Shown: positions 30,476 to 43,320, numbered from the stretch's first letter. The stretch: DNA of 64,000 nt from Symsagittifera roscoffensis (GCF_963678635.1 NC_087066.1:22783996-22847995); one strand, 5' to 3'. Notes: generated by a model from the sequence alone, not told the origin. Translations and numbers: made by a program.

Positions 30476-31354
30476 TCATAGATGGAACATTTGTGTTTGG
30501 TATGTATGAAACAAAAAAGTCCAAAAATCAGTAATCAGTTGAAACGATCTTTTCAATGTGTTGCTTTTAACTTCATTATAATTATATGTGGCTGGCCATT
30601 TCATTAATCCTTTTTGAATTGAAGTGTGTACAGATTCGGACACCGAGAAATATCTTGCATAAATTGAAGCCCATCTTATTTGAACCGAAAACTTTGGGTT
30701 TGCAACTTGAGTTGCAAGAACAAATTCTGGTTTCGAACGAGCTAGTCTTATTCTTAAATCGCTGTTCGGTAACAACAGTTGATCTGTAGCAAAGAAATCA
30801 ACTGCCAATTTACCATAAAACACGATTCTGTGAGTTTTTTGTCCATTTTAATCGTTGAATATGGTTGCTTTTTCCAGTTTCAAATAACGAAGGATCTGTT
30901 TCATAGGAATAACCTTGTGTTGCCAGTTAAGTTTTAACACAGCCCTCAGTATGAGACAATTCCGTTTCAAGAAAAGCTCTTTGTGCGTACAAGTTGTTAG
31001 AAGTGTGTACAAGTTCATTGTTTGAAATAACATCACAGTTAGAATAAATTGAATGTAAAGTGTTATTAGAGAAAGCTACTTTTGAAGGATCAGTTATATT
31101 GCCCGTAGTTGCGTCAACTGTCTAATTATTGCCGTCATTTTTAATTGTTGCTCAATTTTCAATTCCAGACTTTGCAAATTCAAATAAATGTTACGACCAG
31201 TGTTTAACATAAATTCAACAACGGTGGCATCATCGGAAGTAATGGGAAGTGTTTCCTGTTCATATGTGTTGTCAAATGTAACTAACACTTCAGGGCGTTT
31301 GAAAATGTCGAGGCTTGAATGGTGTGCTGCTTTGGGAGTTTGCATTTTTAGCAA
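30476..31354 (-). pseudogene. Polinton minor capsid (penton-like) protein, broken
   Basis: The - strand reads, with stops and frame changes, a protein starting near LDIFKRPEVLVTFDNTYEQE and NTGRNIYLNLQSLELKI (31300-31150). It continues with NTLHSIYSNCDV and NLYAQRAFLETELSHT (about 31060-30940) and GYSYETDPSLFE. It ends with YGKLAVDFFATDQLL and IRWASIYARYFSVSE (30823-30600). The order and the motifs (foreign-looking N-terminal beta segment, 'N.LHS.FSN' block, 'FYGKLA.DFF' block) match the minor capsid protein of Polintons and adintoviruses as I know it. At least three breaks are visible: a TAA near 31094, a TAA near 30930 and a frame change near 30825. It would have formed the vertex capsomer of a virion. 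Confidence 0.75.
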
Positions 31355-32078
31355 GGAGTATTTCTCAAAATATCAGTTTTTTGTTTTGTGGGTTTCTGAG
31401 TTATCTTTTTTGGCTTGGATGACCGACTGATTCGAGAAGTTGTTTTCTCAGAGCTTTCAACACCACCACTACTATTATTATCACTGCTTCGTTTCTTTGG
31501 TCTAACTTCGGGTTCAATTTCTTCGTCTTCTAAGAACGAACTGATTTGCTTAGTTTTGTATGATTTTAATTCAGGATTTGAAATTAAATGTTCTGAGATT
31601 GCAAGTTTTTTCAACAGTAGATAATGATATTGTGAAGGTGATTCATCCTTTGGAAACTTGTGATAAAGATGGTAGAGAATTGAACTAACAGATAAATCAG
31701 TATTTGGAGATTCGGAAATCAAATTCAAATTCTCATCAATTTTGATATTTGCATTAATCAAAATTTTATTCGGAATCAAACGACTACGTAGTTGTGTAGT
31801 TTTTGATCCGCCAATTTTTCTTAGTATTGAATCTGTAGTTGCCTGATTTTTGTTTTCGGAAGAGACTTCCTCGTGAAGATTGTCAATTTGTTCTTTTTGT
31901 GTACTTGTTTTTGTTGGGATTTTTTTTGCTTCTGGTTAAAAACTGACAAGAGTTTAGACTTTTCCTGCAAAGTGGGTTTATTTTGAAGGATTGATTTCCG
32001 AAAGTTGGTTGATTGTTGAATAAGAGATTGCTGATATGTAGTGTAGGGTATTAGGTTAAATTTTTCGGACTCCATCAA
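31348..32078 (-). pseudogene. small Polinton protein of unknown function, broken
   Basis: It starts MMESEKFNLIPYTTYQQSL near 32078, similar to the short proteins beginning ME.F.L.PY..Y.. found upstream of capsid genes in many invertebrate Polintons. The frame shifts near 31820-31780. The second part is lysine- and serine-rich, with RPKKRSSDNNSSGGVESSEK and KPKKITQKPTKQKTD, possibly a nuclear or DNA-binding tail. It overlaps the start of the minor capsid pseudogene by a few bases, so the two were probably co-transcribed. I do not know its function. Confidence 0.5.
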
Positions 32079-32319
32079 TTAGTTAGATAGCGCAATGCTG
32101 CTGGACAAATAATTTCAAGTAAATCTAGAGAATTTTTTAAGCTCAAAATTGCACGTCTCTCTGTTACTGAAACTGATATTAAAACGATGCGTTTTTTTCA
32201 ATTTGACTCCTTCTCACTCCCTGAACATTTACCGCCAAAGGTTTTACTTCTACTACTTCTAAGAAATTACAAAAAAAGAACTGTCATATTTCATAACTGT
32301 TTTCTTTTTGTTTTTATCT

Positions 32320-32961
32320 TTAATAAACTGTCCAATCATATAGATATGCTGTGAACTCATCCCTAATAGTTTTGGTTTTTGCCAGAGAACTGGGCAAATA
32401 AAAAATTGTTGGATTAATGTTTGAACTGCAGCGGAGGATGTCAGGTGTTCGCGTTGAAAGATCTACCATTAAATGACCAAAATCTTTTGAAGTAAGCGTC
32501 TTTGTAACAATCTGTCATGAATTTTGTCAGCCCCAGTTTGCCGAAAACCGAAATTTGATTTACATCTCTAGGCGACTTGAACAAGAGAATATGTGTTTAC
32601 TGTAACTCAGCTTCCCTACCCTGCGGGCTTTTATGAAACAAGTTGTGTTTGATATAAACTACGTTCAAATTTCATGACGTCCAGACGTCGCAATTTTTTA
32701 AAATTGATTAGAACTCAAAAATTCCTGCGACAAATCATCAAAAATCAAAAGCCTTTTGATTTTGCTCTTATTATTTATGTTTTCTTTGACCAACTCGCGT
32801 ATCAAATCAAAATTTACTCCGTGTGAGTTCAATGGTGGGAACAATATATGTCATACAAAAACTCATATAAACATGTCATATAAAAACTCAGTTTTACCTG
32901 AACCACTAGGTCCCACCAGACGCATGAACAGTCTATCATTCGTCCTAATTTTTTTGTTCAT
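32320..32961 (-). pseudogene. A32-like genome-packaging ATPase of the Polinton, broken
   Basis: An ATG at 32961 leads into LFMRLVGPSGSGKTEFLYDM. The Walker A motif GPSGSGKT is at 32890-32913. After stops and a frame change, the Walker B motif KRLLIFDDLSQEF lies near 32755-32715, followed by KIATSGRHE (sensor-like region), LLFKSPRDVNQISVFGKQ near 32560 and HLMVDLSTRTPDIL near 32475. The frame ends with TAA at 32320. Length, about 214 codons, fits the FtsK/HerA-type A32-like ATPases of Polintons (about 200-250 residues), which pump the genome into capsids. Several in-frame stops make it non-functional. Confidence 0.8.
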
Positions 32962-33355
32962 ATTTTTTTGGATTAGGCAAAATATAACCAAATTGTACTT
33001 GTTAAAAGAGCTACACAAAGTGTTTTGTCCTCCTCACAGTCAATCACACAGAGCTTGTAAATTAAAAATCGTATAAAAATTAGCAGAAAAAGCAATTGTT
33101 CGAGAAATACAATCTCTGATCTTGGAATATTTTGACCGCACAGAATCCAAGGTTTTCTCTCGTGGTTTTTATCATCAAAAACAATATTTGTTATTCCTCC
33201 TGCAGAGTCAACTATTCATTGCCGGCTTTTTAAAAAATGATAATCAAAAAAAAATTTCAATTAACATTTTGCAACCATTCAAAAAATAAATAAGCTTTTA
33301 AAAGGGTTCAATGGTGTGAATGACCTCTGAAGTCAGCAAGTTCACATTTAGGTAT

Positions 33356-33793
33356 TTAATCTTTTTTCAGGTCTTCTATTTTAAAAGTCTCAAATTTTGG
33401 ACAACCAAGTTGAGTCAAATATTGTATATGAGCTACATTAAAGTAAGTTTTGTAGGATACTGCACTTTTCATGACCTTTTGCATAATAGTTTGCATGGTT
33501 AAAGCTGATTGATTGGAATATGTTTCCCAGCTGTGCATAGGGAATATCACCGTCGTTCCCTCTGATTTTGTGCCAATTTCTAGTTAACCAAATGTTTTGT
33601 CTTTTTCTTGATCTGTACATTTATCAAAGGGGTGCGGGGGTCGAAATACAAAACTCACTATATAAAACGGTGTACATATTGCTAATTCCCTAATGATTTT
33701 TTCATGAAACATTTCTACATCTAGCACTACGTTAGTGTTTTTCTGCATAATGTGTAGTCTATTTTTCTGTATTTTCTTTCCTCTCATCCGCAT
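33356..33793 (-). pseudogene. unidentified Polinton ORF fragments
   Basis: The - strand has open fragments with KNTNVVLDVEMFHEKIIREL (33760-33680) and IFPMHSWETYSNQSALTMQ (33550-33495), then a Phe/Lys-rich end IEDLKKD. They lie upstream of the ATPase on the same strand and probably derive from a Polinton structural gene. I do not recognise the family. Confidence 0.3.
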
Positions 33794-33945
33794 CCCCCCA
33801 TAACTCGTCGCGCGCCGCCCTGTTCGCCTTGCAGCGTCCCAGAACTAAAAGAAAAGTAGTAGGAAGTTTTTATTTTAAATAAAGCAATAAAATATTCATG
33901 TTGAATAAAGCAAGCACACACGCAGTCAGTCAATGTTTATACTTT

Positions 33946-34431
33946 TTAAATGTTTCTCTTCTTTTTTTTTGGCGGAGCATTGACGTCAAACGGATCTACA
34001 ACAGTATCATAACACATGGTTGGGTGTGGCGCGACTTGCTGCTGTTGTCCTTGCTGCTGGTGTTGAATGAATGTGTCAAACAGCTCCTTGAATTCAGTCA
34101 TACTCAGATTTATCTACTGATAATTGAACCATGTTCCGTTGCGCAGCAGAGATAACTTAATAAACACAAATGGGCCGCCACTGTTCTCAAACGTCTTGAC
34201 CCCCAGTCTCACATTGCGTCTTGCTTCTGGATCATAATTTTGTAGATCAGCAACATAATCAAAGAAATTAAAATCCCGCTCAGTGTTGGGTATATTATAA
34301 TTCACAGGGTAGCTGATGATGTTTAAGTTGTCCTGCATTATTTCATTGAACGGTAGCTGTTCAAGTTCAGTCATTTTTAGGGTCAATCGTTGTTTGGGAC
34401 CAAATAAATTATTGGAAACGTTTTTTTCCAC
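33946..34431 (-). pseudogene. possible PC4-like ssDNA-binding protein of the Polinton
   Basis: The frame runs from 34431 (or the internal ATG at 34374, MTELEQLPFNEIMQ) to a TAA at 33946, with one in-frame TAG at 34114-34116. The protein holds ERDFNFFDYVADLQNYDPEA, then VRLGVKTFENSGGPFVFIKL, a short loop, INLSMTEFKELFDTF, a Gln-rich stretch and a basic end PPKKKKRNI that looks like a nuclear signal. A run of beta strands followed by one amphipathic helix at the end is the PC4 (p15/SUB1) layout; that call is an inference. The first 19 codons overlap the 693-bp repeat, so the internal ATG is the better start. It is on the same strand as the ATPase and capsid genes. Confidence 0.4.
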
Positions 34432-37400
34432 AAACTCATCTCAAAATAGTTATTTGGTGGACTGATAGCTTTTTTGCGTCAGTAAAACGTAACGATTAGG
34501 TGTGTCTGAATGTTCCATACATTCAATACTTTGAAATCGTAACTAAATGGCGTTTAAGTGTTCATGGTGACGGCGTTAGAGAGAAAAATTGTAGCAACTG
34601 AGCGGGAGCGTATAGTTTGAGAAAATGATAACCAGAGTTAGTTTCAGTTGTAGAGAGAAAGAAGTCTTACCATATATAGTGATGATGTCATGATTTCCAA
34701 GATATAGGAAGTAATTCTAAGAAAATGTCGCAAGTCTTACCATATATGGTTAGGAATTTCTGAGAAATTGATTCGATTTCTAGCTTTAGAACTTTTTCAG
34801 ATAGCTCATAAGTTGACCCAAACATTCTAGTGCCATTTTAACGTTCAGTTCAGTCTTCCTCAGAAGTTCTCTTTTCTGCAAAACTAAACCTTCTTCCAGA
34901 ATGTCCTCAGGTAATTTGTTAATCTTTTCGTTCTTTTTAAATTGTTGCCAGAGTTTTTGTAATAGAGGAGTTCTTTTTAGTTTAATTTGGCATAGAATTT
35001 TGCAAAATTTTGAACCTTTACTTTTGCAAACTTTTCCTCCAAAACCTATTTTGTATGATTTTTTTATTATTGGAACCAAATAAATTATTGGACCAAATAA
35101 ATTTTATTGGAATCGTTTTTTTCCACAAACTCATCTCAAAATAGTTATTTGGTGGAATGATAGCTTTTTTGCGTCAGTAAAACGTAACTATTAGGTGTGT
35201 CCGAATGTTCCATACATTCAATACTTTGAAATCGTAACTAAATGGCGTTTAAGTGTTCATGGTGGCGGCGTTAGAGAGAAAAATTGTAACAACTGAGCGG
35301 CAGCGTAAAGTTTGAGAAAATGATAACCAGAGTTAGTTTCAGTTGTAGAGAGAAAGAAGTCTTACCATATATAGTGATGATGTCATGATTTCCAAGATAT
35401 AGGAAGTAATTCTAAGAAAATGTCGCAAGTCTTACCATATATGGTAAGAAATTTCTGAGAAATTGATTCTATTTTTAGCTTTAGCATTTTTTCAGATAGC
35501 TCATAAGTTGACCCAAACATTCTAGTGCCATTTTAACGTTCAGTTCAGTCTTCCTCAGAAGTTCTCTTTTCTGCAAAACTAAATCTTCTTCCAGAATGTC
35601 CTCCGGTAATTTGTTAATCTTTTCGTTCTTTTTAATTTGTTTCCAGAGTTTTTGTAATTGAGGACTTCTTTTTAGTTTAATTTGGCATAAAGTTTTGCAA
35701 AATTTTGAACCTTTATATTTCCAAACTTTTCCTCCAAAACACATTTTGTATTAAATTTTTATTATTGGAACCAATTAAATTATTGGACCAAATAAATTAT
35801 CGGAAACGTTTTTTTCCAAACTCATCTCTAAATAGTTATTTGGTGGACTGATAGTTTTTTTGCGTCAGTAAAACGTAACGATTAGGTGTGTCTGAATGTT
35901 CCATACATTCACTACGTTGAAATCGTAACTAAATGGCGTTTAAGTGTTCATGGTGGCGGCGTAAGAGAGAAAAATTGTAGCAACTGAGCGGGAGCGTAAA
36001 GTTTGAGAAAATGATAATCAGAGTAAGTTTCAGTTGTGGAGAGAAAGAAGTCTTACCATATATAGTGATGATGTCATTATTTCCAAGATATAGGAAGTAA
36101 TTCTAGGAAAATGTCGCAAGTCTTACCATATATAGTAAGGAATTTCTGAGAAATTGATTCTGTTTTTAGCTTTAGCACTTTTTCAGATAGCTCATAAGTT
36201 GACCCAAACATTCTAGTTCCATTTTAACGTTCAGTTCAGTCTTCCTCAGAAGTTCTCTTTTCTGCAAAACTAAATCGTCTTCCAGAATGTCCTCCGATAA
36301 TTTGTTAATCTTTTCGTTCTTTTTAAATTGTTGCCGGAGTTTTTGTAATCGAGGACTTCTTTTTAGTTTAATTTGGCATAAAGTTTTGCTAAATTTTGAA
36401 CCTTTATATTTCCAAACTTTTCCTCCAAAACACATTTTGTATTAATTTTTTATTATTGGAACCAAATAAATTATTGGACCAAAAAAATTTTATTGGAAAC
36501 GTTTTTTTCCACAAACTCATCTCAAAATAGTTATTTGGTGGACTGATAGCTTTTTTGCGTCAGTAAAACGTAACTATTAGGTGTGTCCGAATGTTCCATA
36601 CATTCAATACTTTGAAATCGTAACTAAATGGCGTTTAAGTGTTCATGGTGGCGGCGTTAGAGAGAAAATTGTAAAAACTGAGCGGCAGCGTAAAGTTTGA
36701 GAAAATGATAACCAGAGTTAGTTTCAATTGTGGAAAGAAAGAAGTCTACCATATATAGTGATGATGTAATGATTTCCAAGATATAGGAAGTAATTCTAAG
36801 AAAATGTCGCAAGTCTTACCATATATGGTAAGGAATTTCTGAGAAATTGATTCTATTTTTAGCTTTAGCATTTTTTCAGATAGCTCATAAGTTGACCCAA
36901 ACATTCTAGTGCCATTTTAACGTTCAGTTCAGTCTTCCTCAGAAGTTCTCTTTTCTGCAAAACTAAATCTTCTTCCAGAATGTCCTCCGGTAATTTGTTA
37001 ATCTTTTCGTTCTTTTTAATTTGTTGCCAGAGTTTTTGTAATCAAGGACTTCTTTTTAGTTTAATTTGGCATAAAGTTTTGCAAAATTTTGAACCTTTAT
37101 ATTTCCAAACTTTTCCTCCAAAACACATTTTGTATTAAATTTTCATTATTGGAACCAAATAAATTATTGGACCAAATAAATTATTGGAAACGTTTTTTTC
37201 CACAAACTCATCTCTAAATAGTGATTTGGTGGACTGATAGTTTTTTTGCGTCAGTAAAACGTAACGATTAGGTGTGTCTGAATGTTCCATACATTCAAAC
37301 GTTGAAATCGTAACGAAATCGAAATGGCGTTTAAGTGTTCATGGTGGCAGCGTTAGAGAGAAAAATTGTAGCAACTGAGCGGGAGCGTAAAGTTTGAGAA

Positions 37401-37825
37401 AATGATAACCAGAGTAAGTTTCAGTTGTAGAGAGAAAGAAGTCTTACCATATATAGTGATGATGTCATTATTTCCAAGATATAGGAAGTAATTCTAAGAA
37501 AATGTCGCAAGTCTTACCATATATAGTAAGGAATTTCTGAGAAAATGATTCTGTTTTTAGCTTTAGCACTTTTTCAGATAGCTCATAAGTTGACCCAAAC
37601 ATTCTAGTTCCATTTTAACGCTCAGTTCAGTCTTCCTCAGAAGTTCTCTTTTCTGCAAAACTAAATCTTCTTCCAGAATGTCCTCCGGTAATTTGTTAAA
37701 CTTTTCGTTCTTTTTAAATTGTTGCCGGAGTTTTTGTAATCGAGGACTTCTTTTTAGTTTAATTTGGCATAAAGTTTTGCAAAATTTTGAACCTTTACAT
37801 TTCCAAACTTTTATTCCAAAACACG
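34395..37825. repeat. tandem array of about five 693-bp repeats
   Basis: The same block starts at about 34395, 35090, 35782, 36478 and 37170. Each unit has the words GTGTGTCTGAATGTTCCATACA or a close form, AAATGGCGTTTAAGTGTTCA, two TTACCATATATAGT-type words and TTGACCCAAACATTCTAGT. On the - strand each unit carries a frame of about 88 codons with the core KLPEDILEEDLVLQKRELLR and LECLGQLMSYLKK. Four copies are open; the copy near 37045 has a CGA-to-TGA change. The last copy is fused to other sequence near 37825. Copies differ by a few percent. Confidence 0.93.
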
Positions 37826-38058
37826 ATCTCAAACTCGAACTCTTCCTTTTCAAGTTTTTCCAACAAACCGTGTTCACATGAAAGAAGATGGAAAAACAAA
37901 ATTTTTTGCACAAAACTGAGTGTTGTTAGTATGTCTGGAGAAAATGAATTTTGAGGACACAATAAATCGGTAAAAGTCATAACGAGAAATTGTAATGTAT
38001 AACAACTTTTCCTTAGCATATATGTATAACAACTTCCCAAGTCCACAAAATATATAAA

Positions 38059-41000
38059 GTGCAGCTAACATGCGCAGTTTGTAATAAAGGATATACCAGT
38101 ATGCAGAAATTGCAAAACCATTTAAGGGATGTTCATGAAAGCGAGCGTACACAATCAAATCCACACTTTTCAGAGACCCTATTTGGGGACGATGAGTCTA
38201 TTGTGGAAATTTTTCGATCAAAATCTCACTTAATTGGAGACCATGTTATTCAACAGCCACATCAAACAAATTTTAACTTTGTTTTGAAACACAGCGGTTA
38301 TGACGAAATCGAAAAGTGCATGGATACATCGTTTCAAAAACTGAGTCAAGCATCGAAAATCAATATGTGCATTGGTTATCTCCTTAAAAACACTGAAAGC
38401 AATGACCACCGATACTACTACTCTAGTGAAAACACTGCAATTTTACCCAAGCCTTCCCAAGCCTTAAGTTAATGAGAACAGAAACGAATTTCTATCCCTG
38501 AAACGTGATGTGTTGGACACAAGCATTATAAAAAAAATTAGCTAATTGGAGAGATAGTACTAAATGGGCGTTTTATTGTCTGACTGGGAGCAAACGAAGA
38601 GCATGGCGATTTTCCTTTTTATATCAAAGACAGCCCAGCTGTGTGGACACTGGAAAAAAAAACAGTGAGGGAATTCCTTATAATGACAACCTGTGTGCTT
38701 TCAGAGTATTGGCTGCTTTTCAGCTGAATAGAAGAGTAAACCTTGCTGAGCGAACTCACGAACTTTTTGTTGTATTGCTCAAGAAACCCGCAGCAAGCAG
38801 ATGATTTTGAAGGAGTTGCATACAAGACATTTTTGATTGCTCAATTTTTCTCTATGCGATTGAGGATGAAAGCGCTGTGGCGTCTTTATCGGGAAATCTT
38901 ATCTATCGAAGTCAGAGCGAAAGTAATCGCGTAAATTTTCTCGCAGTTGAAGATCATATCTGTCTGATTAAAAATTTAAATCTACTCTTCTCAAATTTTC
39001 TTTGTTCTAATTGTGATACATATTTAAAAAGTGCTCGTATTTTGGAAAATCATTTCAAAACATGTGTTGAACAAACAAAACACATCTATCCAGGAGGTAA
39101 ATACAGTCCCAGTTTTTATTTTTTGATGAATTTCAATTAGTTGGCATAACTGTTCCACTCGAGTTTCGATTTCATAATGCATTTGTTACTTTTGACTTAG
39201 AATCTATCCTCCAACCTGTTGTGCGACCAACCTGCGAACAGCAAGAACTTTCAGACGATCTGTTTGTTCCTACAAAAAAATTGCGCTTCACAAATCAGCA
39301 TATTCCAGTATTTGTTGCAATTCATCATAATTTCTCCTTTTTAAAAAGCAACTCTACACAATTTTTTGTAAACGAGGATCCTCAGTTACTTGTAGATTCT
39401 TTTCTTGATATTTTGTTATTGTTATCCGAACAAAATACAGCTTTTCAGACCGATAAATTTGAAGATATAGTGGAGTAATTAAGATTGTTGATTGCTTACC
39501 AAGAATTTCACTTGGAGTAAAATGCTCCAAGCCTATAAAACTTAAATCATTTTAACAAAAAAATTACATCCTACATTGAACAATTACCAGTGGTAGAATT
39601 TAATAATGGATTTTATGAATTGAATTTAATTCCAAAGTTTTTCTTCAAATCTATACTTAGACATTACGAACTTTCAACCATCAAGGTAATAAAAAAATAT
39701 ATTCGATTCCTGTTATTAGCATTATCGACCCATCGTTTTATGACAGCAGTCAGTTTTTAGCAGCAGGTGCTTCATTAGACCAATTTCTCAAAGCGTATGG
39801 TGTAACAGCAAACAAATTTTTTTTTCCCCTGTGAGTTCTTGGTTTCTTTTGATAAACTTTTTGAAACCACTTTACTTCCTTATTCGGCTTTTTTTCCTGT
39901 TTGAGGTATGAAAACACTCTTGAATCTGATTATAAAAAATTTGTGGACAAAGGTGGTGACCCTATAAACCAAAAAAGACAGGCGAAGAAAACTACGAGCT
40001 AATCAAACAAGTACGGAACAATGAAAACTTTGAAACCATGAGAGACTTTTTGAAATACTACAATTGTCTTGACGTTCTACCTCTATATGATGCTGTTAAA
40101 AATTTGATTCAATTCTATAAACATTAAAAAAATTGACCTTTTAAAAGAAATACTGACATTGAGTGGTGCTGCTAACAAAATACTTCATAGGTTTAATCGC
40201 GTTAAAGCCATTTTTCGATTTGGTGAGAAACATAAAAATTTGTACGATCTAGTGCTTAAACAAGTCGTAGGTGGACCTAGTTTAGTCTTCAGTCGTTACG
40301 AAAAAGTAAATAAATCTTTCATAGGTGAAGACGAGAACAATTTAGTGAAATCAATAGTTGGTTATGACGCTAATGCATTATATCTGTATGCAAATTGTGA
40401 AAATATACCTACTGGTCCCTATACAGTATATAAACCCAATTCCGTTAACAGACTTCAGCCGCATAGACATCCTCTCCAAGTAGCTGAGAGGGAATTTGTT
40501 TATTTTTCTCCTAAAGAACATTATATCAACAGTCCGTCGTGTATGGTCACATCTAGATTTTCTTACTCGCACACCAAGATGGGAAAATTTGGTGCTGTCA
40601 AAGCTTTCCCGATGCCTGCTGTCTATCATGTCGCATAGTGTGAGAGTTTATCGGTTGCTATCACCATGCTCAAAGTTGTCTACTTATTGAGGTAGTTAAT
40701 TGACAAACTAATAAATCTGAATAGTTAAAAATTATTATTTTTTCAAATTTAATGAAAGAATGTTTTTTTTTTGTTTTATTTTTCAGCCAGACTGAATTCA
40801 CAACAAAACCCCAGAACAAATTCGACAATATGACAACCAACACAAGTCTTTCATTGAATCTCAAGTTATTTTTAAATTGAAAATACGTTATTGTTTGCAA
40901 CATGACAACTCAATTTATTAACAAAAAATTTTTTAAAACCAAAATGTGTAATTTTTGATGAAAATTGAAATATTGTTAATGATTATCGTGTTCTGATTAT

Positions 41001-42330
41001 TTTTATGTGTACAGGGTACACTGTCATTGAGAAATGTGAATGTGAATGGTCATTCGAAAAGCAGTATAATAATGATGTGCTATTGATGTGCCGAGAATTG
41101 AATATGACAAATTTAACGCTTTTGAAAGATCAGTTTCTCCAGTTGCTAATGACAGACGAGTTATATGGTCTAGCTTTGGTTGATATCCACGTTCCAGATC
41201 ATCTGAAAGAGTACTTTGAGGAATTGCCACCAATTTTCAAAAACAAGATTGTAAATCGCAGTGATCTTGACAGTCATATGAAGGAATTTCTTGTGGCTAA
41301 CGGAATAATGTCTACTGGTTGGCGCTGTCTTCTAGCCAGTTATTTTGGTGAAAAAGTTCTACTCACAACTGACCACATTAAGTGGTGTCTAATTCACAGT
41401 CTTATTGTCAGGAAGTGTCATTTGTTTAAACGATACAATCGCGAGAAACCTTTCAAGGATTTCCTTGACTTTGTTAGCTATAACCGCAGACTTGGAGATG
41501 CTGACGTTGATAAGACTGTTATTGCCCAGACATCGAAACTTATTGGTAACAGCGCCCGCCCATGGAAAACAATTAATCAATTAAGCAAAATTCGATAACT
41601 GTTTATGTTCACAAATTAGCTGCAACAAAAAAGATTAACTCTGCTCGATTAAAGTCCTATGATGTAATTGACAGAAACATCTACGAAATAAAGATGTCCA
41701 AAAAAACAACAGGTCATGACGAACCAATTATAGTGGGTTTTGTAACATTAAACAATGTCAAACAGCAAATGCTAGAGTTCAAATACGATTTTCTCGGACG
41801 AGTAGCACGTCCTTTAACGAATCGAGCAATTGAAATGGATACTGATTTAATGTACTTGGCGTTGACTGAATCAACTATAAACGAGTGCATGACAGCTGAA
41901 GCTTGCGAAATTTATACAAATTGGGTGCAGAAAAACTGTAGTGAGAGAGATTATGTTCCAGATGATGTGTTTAATTTCTTATCACGTGTTTGTTGTGAGC
42001 AACATAAGAAGTTGGATAATCGAACGCCTGGTTTCTTCAAAATTGAATAGAGTGGAACAGAAATGGTTTGTTTGAATAGTAAAACATACAATGAAAACAA
42101 TGATACACTCAAAATGGCACTGAAAGGTTCAAACAGAAACATAGTCGAGCATCGCGATAAATACAAGAGTGTACTGCAAACGAAAAACCTTACGAGGGTA
42201 TTAATCGTGGATTCCGTCTAACCGATAATCAGATCAAAAGTTATGAACAAATTAGAAACTCTATTAATTATTTTTTATTGTAAGCGGCTTGTGTTAAGTG
42301 ATCGAATTTCCACAAAACCGTTAACTTTGA
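38059..42330 (+). pseudogene. Polinton protein-primed DNA polymerase B, broken
   Basis: The fragments read as one polymerase on the + strand. A C2H2 zinc finger, CAVCNKGYTSMQKLQNHLRD, lies at 38068. An exonuclease-like block FNNGFYELNLI is near 39600 and a DQFLKAYGV block near 39780. Motif A is GYDANALYLYA near 40363. YTVIEKCECEW (41020) and DIHVPDHLKEYFEELPPIF (41180) follow. The motif B region LIGNSARPWKTI near 41540 has lost the conserved Tyr-Gly. Motif C is EMDTDLMYL (41832), where the family has DTDS. The end near 42330 matches the family C-terminus. At least eight stops or frame changes are visible, plus two AT-rich insertions at 40692-40786 and 40865-41014 that look like introns. It once copied the element by protein priming. 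Confidence 0.85.
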
Positions 42331-43320
42331 GGAAAAATTTTTCAGTTTCTTTATATACATGGTTTTTATATTTAGATAGATCTACTGAGATGCTTAGAAA
42401 ATTGAATGTTTTTTTTTATTAACAAAACTTTGTAGTACCGAAAAATTGATTGCTCAATTTCTGAACCGTTAAAACCTAATCTTTTAGTGTGTTTTTCTGC
42501 TGATCTGTTAATTTGAAATTTGAATTTATTAAACAGTTATTAATTAATAACCAGTGATGAACTGACAAAATTTCTAAAAAAAATTGCCTACTCATAAAAA
42601 TGGATTTTGAAGTTTGAATGCAAAATTTGTTAGTAAATTTAAAACAGTTTTCTAGCCGAAGACATTTAAAGTTTTTTTACAGGCGTGCTGGGAGATGTTT
42701 TTTTCTTTTTTGCGACAATCTTGATTTTGGTCCAATCCACCAGAGAAGATTTGGGAGTGAAAAGTTGAATTGGTTCTTTAAATATAATTTAAGGATCGTA
42801 TATTTTTGCGTATTCTTTACACTAAAACACAATGAAAATGTGAAAGGTAAGATTTGCACATAAATTGATTCAAAATTGCGCTTTAATTGATTTGAACTCA
42901 CTTTTTTGACACTTTTTTTGACGATCTGTGTAACATGCATTGCACAAGGATTCTGATGGGTAATCGTTTTCTTTCGTCAGGTTTTGGAACCTCTGGATAG
43001 TTTGATCATTAACCTGAATCATTCGAATTCTCATTTGAAAAAAATTCTGTAAAACTTCGTGTATCATTAGCCATACAATCGTCAACGTTAGGATTTCTAC
43101 AGCTCATTTTGAGAGTTACTTTTTAAAAGATTTCAAAATTTTCCAATGATTTTTCAGTTGAGAAGAAAATAATCAGAAAGAATTCTAGAATGTTCTAGAA
43201 GTTTTTACGACTAATTGAATTTCCAGAAGAAGACGATAAGAAAAGTTTTCGTTGACCAAAACAGAAATTCAAAATCAGACATGCACAACAACTATATGAA
43301 AAAATTTCAATTTATTCAAT
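42331..43320. other. Polinton interior without recognised gene
   Basis: AT-rich, no convincing gene. A - strand fragment at 43110-42860 has MSCRNPNVDDCMANDTRSF, a frame change, then SLCNACYTDRQKKCQKSEF; the cysteines hint at a small zinc-binding protein but I do not recognise it. Confidence 0.35.
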
